The position numbers were made by a program, and so were the translations under genes. From positions 1-64,000 of the forward strand of contig CAWFGW010000011.1 of the NCBI GenBank assembly GCA_963815495.1: DNA of 64,000 bases, given 5' to 3'. Shown one piece after another: positions 17,225-26,617 of the stretch. The DNA comes from CAWFGW01 sp963815495 (GTDB lineage: Bacteria > Bacteroidota > Bacteroidia > Cytophagales > JAAEPT01). The notes under the pieces are model-generated. The model was not told the origin of the DNA. It worked only from the letters and a program-made list of their open reading frames with translations, and made no database searches. Each line of letters starts with the position of its first letter. Within the stretch, counting starts at the first letter, position 1.

Positions 17225-19690
17225 CTACCCAGAATACTGTTGTAAATGTTGTGTTATTGTTCCCAACTGAGGTGAAAACTGAAGCATCATTCTTTGGTTC
17301 CATTTTCCATCAACATTACTTCCTGGCACTATGTTCTCGTGGGAAATTACAGCCCCCCCAACTTGCGAACCTTGAACTATTGTATTTTGTAAATCCCACC
17401 CTACTGCGCAGCTACCATCCCCAACATAACAGTCAAAACTAGGGTCATTCAAGAAGTAGGAAACTCGGTAGTTTCCATAGTCTATGTATGGTTCAACTGC
17501 ATCATTATAAATACGGTATTTGAATTCATTTTCATCATCAGCTTCGGGTGTTTCGAAGACTCCTTGTGCAAAAGCAAAGCGTACGCCTGATCTACCTCCA
17601 TTGATCCAACCAGCATCACTTGAGTTTTCAAAAACCAATTTAAATTTCACATCTTGTCCAGGATTGTATTCCTCACGGTCGGCAGTTTTTAAAATTTTTA
17701 ATGCCCTTTTTATTACATCCACACAGTTTCTCTCCATTACTGCAGTTACATTGTTGGGATATTCATTAGAAATAGCTCCAAAACCATTAGTACATGAGAT
17801 GCGAGCAGTTGTACAATACCGTCCACTAGCTTCAGGTCCTATTTTTAAAGTAACTTTTAAACTATCAATTGTGGCTGCTAACCCACCTGTTTGAAACCCA
17901 GGTACATTACCAATATTCCAACTCACAGAATCGCCATTCACTACCCCTCCTTTATCTGCTCTAACAAACTCAAACCCTTCGGGAATCCCAAAGGTAACTT
18001 TAGAATCGTCTGCGTTGACCGAACCATAGTTTCTGTAAGAAACAGTAAAAGTCACCTCATCATTAGTGAATGCTACAGTCTTATCTACTTTATGATAAAC
18101 TTTTAAGTTGGGTTTAGGAACCATTTTTGAAGGAGTATGAAAATTGCCCGAAAGCGTTAACATGGCAGCTAAACGAAACCATTCATGAAAATAATAAGAG
18201 GTAGAATCTTCTACTGATCCTCCGTCCCATGCTATTTCGGCATTTCTGAACATCTCTCCCATTAAGTCAATATCTTTACTTATAATGCCACTGGCCGCAC
18301 CCGCGCCAAAAATCCAATTAAGTGGGAATGCGCCAGTTACATCTCCATCCATTGATATTTTATCTCGTAACGTATAGGTACCTTTAAAATGTAATCCTTG
18401 TGCTGCCAAATCCCCTGTATTTTTACATCCATTATTCCATGGTGCATCTTGATTATTTTTCAAAAACTGAGAAAATCTCAACGCTACATCATATTCAAAC
18501 TGATTTGGAGTTTCGTCAATTTGATGAGTTTCAGGATTCCATGTATAATCGGGGTTGCCATACCAAACATAATTCATAACAGTTCGCCAAGAAGCTCTAA
18601 AATCCTCCGCAAATCTACCATCTAAAGAGAAGATAAAATCGTTTCCAGCACCAGAAACAACTTGCCCCATAATTGGAATATTTTTTTCATTTTTCGAATA
18701 CTGAAGACCCATAAGCCAATCTGAAGAGGCTTCAGCTCTTTTAAATTGGTTGATACAAAAAGGTTTTTCGTTTTCTTCTTCTAAAAAAAGCCAAAAACTT
18801 TTATACCAAGCTGGCCCTAGATAATCGACATATAGTGACCCTGTACCTACCTGTCTATCTATTCCCAAATATCCACCAGACGCCCAGTCTGTCAGCTCCT
18901 GACCAAAATCACCATCTTTAATATAGCCGTCTAATCCTATATCACCCGATAAGTACTTAGGAACATTGCCTGACAGGGCATAATAGGAAGTATCCGACAT
19001 TGCTTTAATATAATTCAAAGCTTCTTCTTTGTAATTTATTTCCTTCCCCCCCCATCCATTATTATTTAGAATAATCCCCGAATTTTCACCCCATTGTTTG
19101 TAAGCAATTAACAAAGCTAACGCAAGATCCTCATCCCCATCCATAGCAGAATTATCTCCCGTGACAGCGCCCCCCCTTACTTCTAAAGGGTATGTATATC
19201 CTTTTCCGGCTGTTGAAAGTCCTCTAGCTGCACCTGAATAGGGGTTTTCCACACCATCTAAAAAGCGTTTCACACCATTAAACCCTCTATCATGAGCCCA
19301 CATGAAATAACCATCAAAGTAGGTTTTGTCACCCATTAGTGCCGCCCCCAACAAATAATACCCGTCTCCTTCAACACATGCACAATGATTCGGTGTGTTA
19401 GGATTAGGATACAAGTACTGAACTCCTCCTGCCTCTGCATTAGGATATTCGCTAGTGTTGTTACAAACAATTTGCCAAGCACCTTTCATCAATTCTTCCA
19501 TGTCTGCGTGTGTAAAACCAGTAGCATTTTTAGTACCTAAATTCCCTAACTTTTCCTGACCATTGTCATAAGGCAAAAACTGAGGAAACGGAAACTTCGG
19601 GTTACCAGAATTTACATAAGGTGTGACCTGCGCAGACAACACCATTGTACAAGCCACAAAAAGAGAAAATAATAAGGTTTTTAACGACAT
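17225..19690 (-). CDS. Fragment: signal peptide, GH8-like glycosidase, DUF11 repeat
   Basis: 821 residues, the N-terminal part of the broken giant gene. Signal peptide MSLKTLLFSLFVACTMVLSA. Residues about 60-480 resemble glycoside hydrolase family 8: VEGDGYYLLGAALMGD (Glu107 in the position of the catalytic acid in SEGxxYG of GH8) and AMDGDEDLALALLIAYKQWG (Asp-rich motif matching DADxDIAxALLxAxxxWG). Family members cut cellulose, chitosan, xylan or lichenan; the substrate here cannot be told. From about residue 530 a DUF11-like beta domain follows. The stop at 17225 follows an extra G; removing it continues as SPDKIHKGG into the next fragment. Confidence 0.85.
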   Translation of the reverse strand: MSLKTLLFSLFVACTMVLSAQVTPYVNSGNPKFPFPQFLPYDNGQEKLGNLGTKNATGFTHADMEELMKGAWQIVCNNTSEYPNAEAGGVQYLYPNPNTPNHCACVEGDGYYLLGAALMGDKTYFDGYFMWAHDRGFNGVKRFLDGVENPYSGAARGLSTAGKGYTYPLEVRGGAVTGDNSAMDGDEDLALALLIAYKQWGENSGIILNNNGWGGKEINYKEEALNYIKAMSDTSYYALSGNVPKYLSGDIGLDGYIKDGDFGQELTDWASGGYLGIDRQVGTGSLYVDYLGPAWYKSFWLFLEEENEKPFCINQFKRAEASSDWLMGLQYSKNEKNIPIMGQVVSGAGNDFIFSLDGRFAEDFRASWRTVMNYVWYGNPDYTWNPETHQIDETPNQFEYDVALRFSQFLKNNQDAPWNNGCKNTGDLAAQGLHFKGTYTLRDKISMDGDVTGAFPLNWIFGAGAASGIISKDIDLMGEMFRNAEIAWDGGSVEDSTSYYFHEWFRLAAMLTLSGNFHTPSKMVPKPNLKVYHKVDKTVAFTNDEVTFTVSYRNYGSVNADDSKVTFGIPEGFEFVRADKGGVVNGDSVSWNIGNVPGFQTGGLAATIDSLKVTLKIGPEASGRYCTTARISCTNGFGAISNEYPNNVTAVMERNCVDVIKRALKILKTADREEYNPGQDVKFKLVFENSSDAGWINGGRSGVRFAFAQGVFETPEADDENEFKYRIYNDAVEPYIDYGNYRVSYFLNDPSFDCYVGDGSCAVGWDLQNTIVQGSQVGGAVISHENIVPGSNVDGKWNQRMMLQFSPQLGTITQHLQQYSG

Positions 19691-20041
19691 TTGAATTTGA
19701 TTTCAACTACACCTGTTTGCCAATAAAGCATAACATACCATTAGTAATACAGTTTAGAATCAAAAAAGTAATCAAAAAAATGAATATTTATTTTTTAAAA
19801 ACCACCCGTTAAAAAGAAAAAATGCATTCTGACTGCCTTATCAAAAAGTACACATTTCCATTTAAAATGATGTGTGCGTTAACAGGTGAGGTTGGGGGTT
19901 CGTAAAAACTTTCAGCTTCGGACCATTGAGATACCGGATAAATAAAGGTTTAAGAAAATATAAACCTATATTTTGAGCATGACGGCAATATTTATTAATC
20001 GAACTCAGGTTTTTAGTCAGAAATTATTCTTATACTAAACA

Positions 20042-20066
20042 ATCCGTTGCTTCGATAGGGAGATTC
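20042..20066 (-). repeat. Dispersed intergenic repeat, partial copy 2
   Basis: atccgttgcttcgatagg followed by gagatt is identical to the right end of the copy at 41746-41800 (opposite strand), after which the sequence diverges. A nearby atcgaactcaggtt motif (about 19998) also occurs beside copy 1 (about 10414), but in different order. Confidence 0.6.
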
Positions 20067-20175
20067 CTCCACTACGTGTCCGTCTGTTGCCGCAGGCAGG
20101 TTATGACGGTTGAGGAATTGTCGTTTATGTTAAAATAGTAACTCCTGTACAATAGTGTCCTATTTAATGCTGAAA

Positions 20176-20308
20176 ATCTGCGAAGCCCGACTGTCATTCA
20201 GAAAGGAGCGTAGTCGAGTAAAAATCTGTAGAAACACTAAGATTCGTTTCCACAACAGACTCCTCCTAAGTCGGAGTGACATTGAGGGTAGAGCCCTCGG
20301 GATAGGAG
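20176..20308. repeat. Degenerate direct repeat, copy A
   Basis: Shares cgaagcccg, a cattcagaaagga-like segment, tagtcgagt, tttccacaa, agactcctc, cggagtgaca and tgagggtaga, in that order, with 20429-20576. Such evolved intergenic elements are non-coding; their function is unknown. Confidence 0.65.
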
Positions 20309-20428
20309 GTTCAACACAAACGCTCGTACATCACATTTTACGCAATGACGATTTGTGATAAAAGGATCCCTCTCTTTGAGAGCTATCGGGGGTGGAGTAA
20401 AAGAGTTGTCATTCAGACCGCAGGGAAG

Positions 20429-20576
20429 AATCTGTCGAAGCCCGCCTATCATCCAGAAAGGAACATAGTCGAGTGAAAAATCTTTCGAAGCATTAAAACG
20501 TTGTTTCCACAAAGACTCCTCTCCTCAATAGCCATCGGGATCGGAGTGACAGTGAGGGTAGAACCCGCAGGATACG
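20429..20576. repeat. Degenerate direct repeat, copy B
   Basis: Second copy of the element at 20176-20308, same orientation and order of blocks, with small indels. The preceding cattcagaccgcagggaagaa segment (about 20410) resembles 53778-53800, so the family extends beyond this spot. Confidence 0.65.
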
Positions 20577-20605
20577 GATGATGGTAACATTATAATCTTA
20601 TGCTT

Positions 20606-20800
20606 TTAAAGCTTAATCACTTTTCGCATCTCTATGAACTTTTCATTCTCTAAAATCCTCAAATAATAAACCCCTGCAGAAAGCTCAACGGGTATAGTAA
20701 TATCGAAATTCTTTAAATAGGTTTCTTCAAAATGAATTACTCCGTTCAAATCAACTAACTGTAGTTCAATTGTGGATCCTGACTTTGAATTGATTTTCAC
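20606..20800 (-). CDS. Fragment: T9SS type A sorting domain
   Basis: 64 residues. With the upstream frame SPNPFEEYLNVKI added, this is a complete type A (Por secretion) C-terminal domain of ~80 residues ending GVYYLRILENEKFIEMRKVI. It predicts export by the T9SS and attachment to the surface. Confidence 0.6.
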   Translation of the reverse strand: MKINSKSGSTIELQLVDLNGVIHFEETYLKNFDITIPVELSAGVYYLRILENEKFIEMRKVIKL

Positions 20801-21017
20801 ATTTAAGTATTCTTCAAACGGGTTGGGAGAGCACTTCTATGTGGAAACCTTCCTTTTAGCTTATTGATTCCCGAGTTCCAGAAAGTGGGTTGGTGTCAAA
20901 AAACTCGTTCGAAGACCTCATACCTGCTTTATCTACACAAGAAGCTCGCTACAGACCATTTATACCTCGTATCTGGTAGCAATAAGCTCCCAGATACCTC
21001 ATAATTAATAGCTGATG

Positions 21018-21269
21018 TTACTCTATATTTCCAATTGGTGTTGATACCTCTGTATATCGAATTTTATAGGTTACAGCACCATCGACTGGATTCCATGAGA
21101 ATGTTGTATTGTTATCCAATGCTACATTTTCCTGTCTATTCACAGGTATTTCACAGATATCACCTACAGTAGTAAACCATGCATTAAGTGTTGCGAAACT
21201 TACCGGCACATAGGAACCATTATCACACACCGTGACTATTTGCCATCGGTAATGTGTTCCTGACACCAA
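21018..21269 (-). CDS. Fragment: FN3 repeat
   Basis: 83 residues continuing the FN3 series (HYRWQIVTVCDNGSYVPVSF, TFSWNPVDGAVTYKIRYTE). The upstream frame connects as TFIPTNGLVSGTHYRW. Downstream a further break near 21025 leads to NWKYRVTSAINYEVSGS. Confidence 0.5.
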   Translation of the reverse strand: MVSGTHYRWQIVTVCDNGSYVPVSFATLNAWFTTVGDICEIPVNRQENVALDNNTTFSWNPVDGAVTYKIRYTEVSTPIGNIE

Positions 21270-22213
21270 CCCATTAGTTGGTATGAAAGTGCTTGATTTA
21301 CTATTCTATAGTGCCAATTATCTGGCTCAATAGTTTTCATGTATCGGATTCTATATATTTTATCCGGGCTACCATTCCAACTTAATACTGCCGAAGTCTC
21401 AGTAATTTGGTTGGCAGTCAAATTGCTCGGAGCACCACAAATGGGGTTTGCATTTGTAACAAAAGCCTCAGTTGCTGGAAATGAAGAACGATTATGTTCA
21501 CATTCAGAAAATACAGTCCATTCATAGGTGGTTGCTGGATTTAAATTAGAACCCGAAAGCACTAAATAATTTTCCGTTAAGGTTTCTACGGACCAAGTTG
21601 TTTCGTTTGCCTCTTTATATCGCACTTCATAGGATATCACATCAGCCTCATTCTCCCACATTAGTTCCACCGCATTATCACTGTACACTCGGGAAGTTAA
21701 ATTAACGGGTTGCTCACACACTTTTCCTAAAGTAGTGTATGTTTGAGTTGCGCTCCAATCAGAATACGATACCGCTTCCTCACAAACTAGTCGAACCTCC
21801 CATTCGTACAAAGTACCTTCAATTAAATTGGATATGGCTACTTTTGTTTGATTGGCCACACTTAAAGCACTCCACGTTTCGGTACCTTGTTCACGGTAGC
21901 GTAATTGATAATTATCATACGTAGAACCCTCCCAACCAAGAGTCGCTGTGGTTTTGGTTAGATCTACTTGCTCTAACTCGCTAACTTGCTCACATTGTGG
22001 CTCACAACCAATATCAAATGCGGGGTCTTGTGTTTCTACACTCGTAGTTTTACCTACAATTGCGTGATTGGCATAAGGCGAATAATCTGTGATGGTTTGT
22101 GAGCCATCTGCCTCATTAAATTTCCAGTAGCCTACTAAACCTTCTTCAGCACCATCTAAAGGGAATTCGTAATTATTTTTAATTTGCTCAGCACTACGTT
22201 CAACATTCCACAA
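21236..22213 (-). CDS. Fragment: end of LamG domain and FN3 repeats
   Basis: 325 residues. The first ~70 are the end of a LamG-type domain (EGLVGYWKFNEADGSQTITD, a common C-terminal signature of these). Then come three fibronectin type III repeats with the motifs ATLGWEGSTYDNYQLRYRE, VELMWENEADVISYEVRYKE and AVLSWNGSPDKIYRIRYMK. It ends out of frame near 21300. Confidence 0.65.
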   Translation of the reverse strand: MWNVERSAEQIKNNYEFPLDGAEEGLVGYWKFNEADGSQTITDYSPYANHAIVGKTTSVETQDPAFDIGCEPQCEQVSELEQVDLTKTTATLGWEGSTYDNYQLRYREQGTETWSALSVANQTKVAISNLIEGTLYEWEVRLVCEEAVSYSDWSATQTYTTLGKVCEQPVNLTSRVYSDNAVELMWENEADVISYEVRYKEANETTWSVETLTENYLVLSGSNLNPATTYEWTVFSECEHNRSSFPATEAFVTNANPICGAPSNLTANQITETSAVLSWNGSPDKIYRIRYMKTIEPDNWHYRIVNQALSYQLMGWCQEHITDGK

Positions 22214-22706
22214 TCTTGCTTCTTTTATGTAGCCTTCAAGGGAATACCCTCCGTATGTATGATTTGTTCAAATCCAAAAAACAAATCACCATTCTCTAAA
22301 TCAAAATTGTTGTTCCACTTGTCCCGATCGATTAGACAATCCTCTATCTTTAGAGCCAATAAATTCACCATCTACATATAAGTAAAATCGTGTACATTTA
22401 ATAATAATTTGTAGGGCTTGGAACAAGCGGAACATAAATCCAATGGTCTTCTTACTATTGCTATATGGTGACATTTACCGTCCTTCAGATTAGAAAAACA
22501 GATGAAATTTGTTTGATTATAATATATTGAGTTAGGGATTTGCGGAATTCCGTCTTCATTAATTCCAAAACTATACCCTTTGATTATAATTATTATCTAA
22601 CCATAGTTTATTCTCATTTTCAATGGATCAAAGTATGTCTGAGTACCAAAAATTGTCATGATAATTTCATTTGACCACCACCATTGATACAAAATTGTCG
22701 GATTTA

Positions 22707-23177
22707 CTAAATACCCCTCCGGAATCTGAATCCACGCCTCAAACGTATAAGACCCTTGGTGAAAATCATACGCATCGATATGTGGTGCGTATACGCGATC
22801 TGCTTCGTAAAAGAAAAATAGCGCCCTTCTTTTGCGACTTCTTTGCGGTCTATGGTTACTTCTTTTGCTACTTCACACACCCCAAAGTCATTTTTATTTT
22901 TTACTAGCACCGTATAATTCCCATATCCCTCTACCTCAAAAACCTGGGTTGCTTGTGACTGGGTGATCTCATTAATCGTTATTTCTTGCTGTAACGCGCC
23001 ATTTTTTAAGAGTTTAACTTCATAATTATGACCTAACTGCACGGTTTCAATGTTAACAGTTATGATTTCTTCACAATCTGCATCGCAAACAAACGTGCTT
23101 GGAATGGCTGAAAAAATGGGCTGGATATTTAATTCTGGTGTTATTTCTTGTGAACGGCTACCACATGCATTGGTCAT
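22707..23177 (-). CDS. Fragment: Ig-like repeat leading into the LamG domain
   Basis: 156 residues, continuous to about EVAKEGRYFSFTK. After that an indel near 22815 moves the true reading to another frame, which gives ADRVYAPHIDAYDFHQGSYT, the first strands of a LamG/concanavalin-like jelly roll. The printed C-terminus (RLRRGFRFRRG) is an artefact of the wrong frame. Confidence 0.45.
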   Translation of the reverse strand: MTNACGSRSQEITPELNIQPIFSAIPSTFVCDADCEEIITVNIETVQLGHNYEVKLLKNGALQQEITINEITQSQATQVFEVEGYGNYTVLVKNKNDFGVCEVAKEVTIDRKEVAKEGRYFSFTKQIAYTHHISMRMIFTKGLIRLRRGFRFRRGI

Positions 23178-23243
23178 TTCTAAGGTATAAGTAGCGACAT
23201 CTGTTATGTTAATGGCTTGTGAGGTTTCTCCTGCAACTCAACG

Positions 23244-24173
23244 CTATCTACGGTACCATTTGAAGGTTTCACCTTGAGGGTTCAAGACATTGGCGAAGAG
23301 CTGGTATTGACTATTTTCTTCGTAACAACTTCCTCGTAATCGGGAAATATCAAAATAAGCAACGGGAGGCACTTGCACATTCATGTACACGGTTTCCGAA
23401 TTTTCACACGCATGCACATCAGTCGTGGTGTAACGAAGTGTTTTTACTCCACCTGTCTCTGGATTAAAGACATAATCATCACCCACTTGAGTTACTCCTT
23501 CTCCTGACCACACGCCCGTAGCGGGGGTAGCGGAAAGTAGTAAGGGCAATTGTGATTCACAGACCGTTGTTGGGTGGTTAATCGTAATTTCTTCTTTATC
23601 TAAAATTGATAAGATGATATTGGACGTAACAGTACATTCGTCTATGGTAACCGTCAAATCATAGGTGCCTTCTATCTCCTCCTTTTCACCCACCACCAAA
23701 GGTGAGGGATTAGTTGACGTGAAATTATTAGGCCCTGTCCAGCTGTAAGTCGCATCCTCAAACAACGTTGCGGTTAGCCTTGGAAAATCATCGGCACAAA
23801 CAGGAATCCCTGGACCCATATCGAGATATAAGGGACCACGATTTACTTTAATTTTTACATTCAACCGCGCTGAACACCCCTCTTCTTCATAGTCAAAATT
23901 AAGTGTTCTGGTGCTTACCCCCGCAACATCCGGCACAAACACTTGTGACACCAGACCAGGCCCACTCCAGTTAGAAGAGTTTGGAATAAATTCAGGCAAA
24001 TAGAGCGCAGTGGCTGTGATACACATTTCATGACCTTCTGGCATTGGGTGCAAAGGACCCACGGTGATTTCTTTACTATCACTATACTCACAATTGTTCG
24101 CATCTACATACGTATAAGTTACTTCATGCTTTCCTGTAGACACTAACGATGGGTCAAACATATTGGTGGTCAC
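23244..24173 (-). CDS. Fragment: Ig-like repeats of the LamG/FN3 giant
   Basis: 309 residues, about four Ig/PKD-like repeats. Each has a Cys in the first strand (IPVCADDFPRLTA, TTVCESQLPLLLSA) and turns such as ATYSWTGPNNFTSTNPSP. The longest intact middle section of the gene. Confidence 0.55.
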   Translation of the reverse strand: MTTNMFDPSLVSTGKHEVTYTYVDANNCEYSDSKEITVGPLHPMPEGHEMCITATALYLPEFIPNSSNWSGPGLVSQVFVPDVAGVSTRTLNFDYEEEGCSARLNVKIKVNRGPLYLDMGPGIPVCADDFPRLTATLFEDATYSWTGPNNFTSTNPSPLVVGEKEEIEGTYDLTVTIDECTVTSNIILSILDKEEITINHPTTVCESQLPLLLSATPATGVWSGEGVTQVGDDYVFNPETGGVKTLRYTTTDVHACENSETVYMNVQVPPVAYFDISRLRGSCYEENSQYQLFANVLNPQGETFKWYRR

Positions 24174-24694
24174 ATTTTCTCCTGACCATACCCCTCCTAC
24201 TGGGCTTCCGCCAGTTAATGCATGACTACTTTCCGGAAATCACACAAACGCAAGATCACTGCCTGCATCTACCAGCGTTTTTTCAAATATTCCTACCGAA
24301 AATGGGTGCGGACAAAGCACCTTCACAACCATCTACATAAATGGAGGCATGATAGTCGCCGACATTCTCACTAGAAAAATCATCTAAAGAAAAAGAAGAG
24401 GTGCTTGTCGCTAACCGTTCGCCATCCGGCAACGTCCACACATAGGTGACATCTTCCATGGCTGTCGCATGAAAGTTAATACGGCTTCTTCACATACATT
24501 AGCATCACTGGTTATAGAAACTACTGGCACTTGTGGTTTCATGGTCACTATTAAATCATCACTCACTGGTACAACTCCACTGATCCGTTACACTATAGGT
24601 CACCACATAATTAACTCCCACTTGTACATCGGCATAATTGATTTCACCTCCTGAGGTAATGGGTAAATCGTTGGAACTCCATACGCCTCCTGAT

Positions 24695-25060
24695 TCAGGT
24701 GTCTTTAGGCTTTAGTATTTTTGACCCAGAAGTCTGATAACATAAAGCTACATCTTCACCCGCATCTACTTCCGGAGAAGTATTAATGGTTTTTGTTTTT
24801 GAGATCGGCCATTCAAAGTTGTTACATCCCATCTCCAGTGTGACTTCATATTCTGCACAAGCATCTATTGGATAGCCGTTAAAAAGGTCGACTCCTACAT
24901 TTATGACTTCTGGCATAACTTCACAAATTGGTCGTGTTGGATTACTGTTGGTGGTTGTATTCAATAAACTGATGTGCAGTGACTCACTATAAGTTGAGTT
25001 AGGGGTTAGCAACAGTTGCGGGGTGGCTTGCTGTCCGGTCAATTTCCAGTTCAAAATCAA
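24695..25060 (-). CDS. Fragment: Ig-like segment of the LamG/FN3 giant
   Basis: 121 residues with YPIDACAEYEVTLEMGCNNF and EVDAGEDVALCYQTSGSKIL, the latter in the style of Ig-like repeats in T9SS cargo. Between this and 24173 the coding thread is broken into pieces too short to list. Confidence 0.4.
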   Translation of the reverse strand: MILNWKLTGQQATPQLLLTPNSTYSESLHISLLNTTTNSNPTRPICEVMPEVINVGVDLFNGYPIDACAEYEVTLEMGCNNFEWPISKTKTINTSPEVDAGEDVALCYQTSGSKILKPKDT

Positions 25061-25358
25061 ACTGTGGTGAACGTGCTTCCATCACTTCACAAGGTGATTT
25101 ACAAGCAGCATTGGCATATTCGGGAATACTACTCGGGTGAACCCCTAAATAATACTCTGTAGCCAAGATCAAATGATGATGATGGTTTTCTTGAGTAATA
25201 TCAAAGGTGGTTCGATCCACATTCAAACAAATATATCCATTGTCTTTTACCTCAATAGCGCTGCCTTCTCCAAAAGAAAAATTGTCCAACGGATCATATC
25301 CAGGGCTTTCATTGTAAAGTGTGTTGTAGCCATTTACTGTTAAAGTACACAAAGGCAT
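24999..25358 (-). CDS. Fragment: unknown segment with a His run
   Basis: 119 residues (MPLCTLTVNGYNTLYNESPG...). It includes ENHHHHLILATEYYLG and a Cys pair (ACKSPCEV). Unrecognised. It overlaps the next fragment, and the two are one coding thread across an indel near 25030. Confidence 0.4.
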   Translation of the reverse strand: MPLCTLTVNGYNTLYNESPGYDPLDNFSFGEGSAIEVKDNGYICLNVDRTTFDITQENHHHHLILATEYYLGVHPSSIPEYANAACKSPCEVMEARSPQFDFELEIDRTASHPATVANP

Positions 25359-25966
25359 AAAAACAACGTACGACCTACCCCATAAAAACTAGCCGTGCTC
25401 TCTAGAGAAATGTCCTTGTATATAAAATCTATTTTCTCATTGTTAATCGTACTGTATAAATTTAATTGCCAATTATTATTAGCAAAAGGACCCCCTGCTT
25501 GTGCCGCAGCATTATAGTTCGTTGGCAACCAATAAAAGTCAATCGCCTTTTTTACAACTTCAGGATTACCATCTTTTTTGAAAATAGTCACATTCACTTC
25601 TGCGGTATTCCAACCTCGCCTAAGCGAAGTAATCGCTGAAGGGTTCAACAAAACTTCATTGATTTTATCATTTAACTGATCACCAGGATTTTCTACCGTT
25701 CCGGGAATAATTTGGGTGTTCCAGAGGTTTTCACTTATGGCTTGTCCGTTTATTTTTATTCCACTAAAGGTTAACCCAGTTCCTTTTTCAACATGTTGCC
25801 ATTTTCCTGAGGTAGTAAAGGTAAAAGTAAGTTCATTGTTGTTTAAGTTTTCAAATACCTCAAAGTCGGGAATGATGACTTTCGGAGCAAACAAGTTTAA
25901 AACCTGTTTCCCAACCATAGGTATTCGCCACAATGTAACGGTAACGGTAATCGTTGGTGGGGTCAT
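25340..25966 (-). CDS. Fragment: unknown beta-rich segment of the LamG/FN3 giant
   Basis: 208 residues, including KWQHVEKGTGLTFSGIKING and RRGWNTAEVNVTIFKKDGN. No family recognised. The last dozen residues before the stop look frameshifted. Confidence 0.45.
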   Translation of the reverse strand: MTPPTITVTVTLWRIPMVGKQVLNLFAPKVIIPDFEVFENLNNNELTFTFTTSGKWQHVEKGTGLTFSGIKINGQAISENLWNTQIIPGTVENPGDQLNDKINEVLLNPSAITSLRRGWNTAEVNVTIFKKDGNPEVVKKAIDFYWLPTNYNAAAQAGGPFANNNWQLNLYSTINNEKIDFIYKDISLESTASFYGVGRTLFLCLCVL

Positions 25967-26233
25967 CTATTTTGTTGGGGGTGATGGCTTTGGGGTAATA
26001 TAATTCGCCGCCCCATTCAGCGTCACCAAAGATACCACCGTGCTGATATATTTACCGTTTTTATTAAAAGTATGGATTTTACCTGTATTATCGGTTATAT
26101 ACCATTTTTCTTCAAATCGCATATAAGCTAAGTTTGTAGGACTATACGTTACATCTAGATAAGACCTGTAGCTCAATTGAATTTCTCCAGTAGAATTGGA
26201 GAAATCTATCTCACTATTTGAAAAAGGACACAA
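25967..26233 (-). CDS. Fragment: propeller-like segment, continued
   Basis: 88 residues (YMRFEEKWYITDNTGKIHTF), again blade-like, overlapping the previous fragment in another frame. The coding thread continues into the frame that covers 25340-25966. Confidence 0.4.
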   Translation of the reverse strand: MCPFSNSEIDFSNSTGEIQLSYRSYLDVTYSPTNLAYMRFEEKWYITDNTGKIHTFNKNGKYISTVVSLVTLNGAANYITPKPSPPTK

Positions 26234-26561
26234 GGTTGTTTCTAAATGTGATTATCATCGTCGACCCACTGCTTCTATCTGAAGCAATTTTAAATGCCGT
26301 ATTAAACTCTACAGTTTTTTCTGAATTATTAGGATCCGTTCCAGTTGTATATGTATTCTTTAAACCAGTCGGTAAACCTGTTCCTTTATTTATTTCTATA
26401 GCATGTAATCCGTTTAAGTCTGACACGTAAAGAACATTAGTTGAAACTCTTTCAAAACCACCAATATCCGTTGGATCTTCAAAACTGATAAAATCTATGG
26501 TTCCCAAATGTTCTACACTAAAATCACCTTCATTTGAATGATTAACTTTAAACACTAGCAC
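26214..26561 (-). CDS. Fragment: beta-propeller-like segment
   Basis: 115 residues with blade-like repeats (FERVSTNVLYVSDLNGLHAI). Resembles NHL/YncE-type propellers in spacing only, so the fold is inferred. Ends out of frame near 26214. Confidence 0.45.
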   Translation of the reverse strand: MLVFKVNHSNEGDFSVEHLGTIDFISFEDPTDIGGFERVSTNVLYVSDLNGLHAIEINKGTGLPTGLKNTYTTGTDPNNSEKTVEFNTAFKIASDRSSGSTMIITFRNNLVSFFK

Positions 26562-26617
26562 AACAGGCTCCTGAGAATTATCTAAAACATATAAAAATTG
26601 ATCAATTTCTTCTACAG

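Larger units (their letters stand above)
11488..19690 (-). pseudogene. Giant secreted GH8-like / T9SS type B protein, broken by indels
   Basis: About 8.2 kb, equal to roughly 2730 codons if repaired. Order from the N-terminus: signal peptide; GH8-like (alpha/alpha)6 catalytic domain; DUF11-type beta repeats (KPNLKVYHKVDKTV, SDKNSYTVGEIVNYS); a stretch of Ig/PKD-like repeats each with a Cys pair; and a type B T9SS sorting domain (PNAFSPNGDQINDKWEI, NRWGALLYEKNG, EWDG). I traced single-base breaks at about 17227 (extra G), 15523-15545, 14330 (extra A) and 13857 (one base missing), plus many between 14430 and 15520. After each repair the protein reads on in the expected family pattern. It may be a decaying gene or an uncorrected assembly. 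The cargo would be exported and attached to the cell surface to act on beta-1,4-linked polysaccharide. Confidence 0.75.
19691..20605. other. Intergenic stretch rich in degenerate repeats
   Basis: No gene supported. The first 170 bp are AT-rich upstream DNA of the GH8 giant. From about 20040 come a partial copy of the dispersed repeat and two diverged copies of a ~135-bp element (20176-20308 and 20429-20576). Short open frames here (up to 91 codons) run through repeat sequence and are not credible genes. Confidence 0.7.

Noticed and set aside
20237..20512. 91-codon minus-strand frame at 20.2-20.5 kb
   Set aside because: It runs through the degenerate non-coding repeats and crosses from one copy to the next; no protein features.
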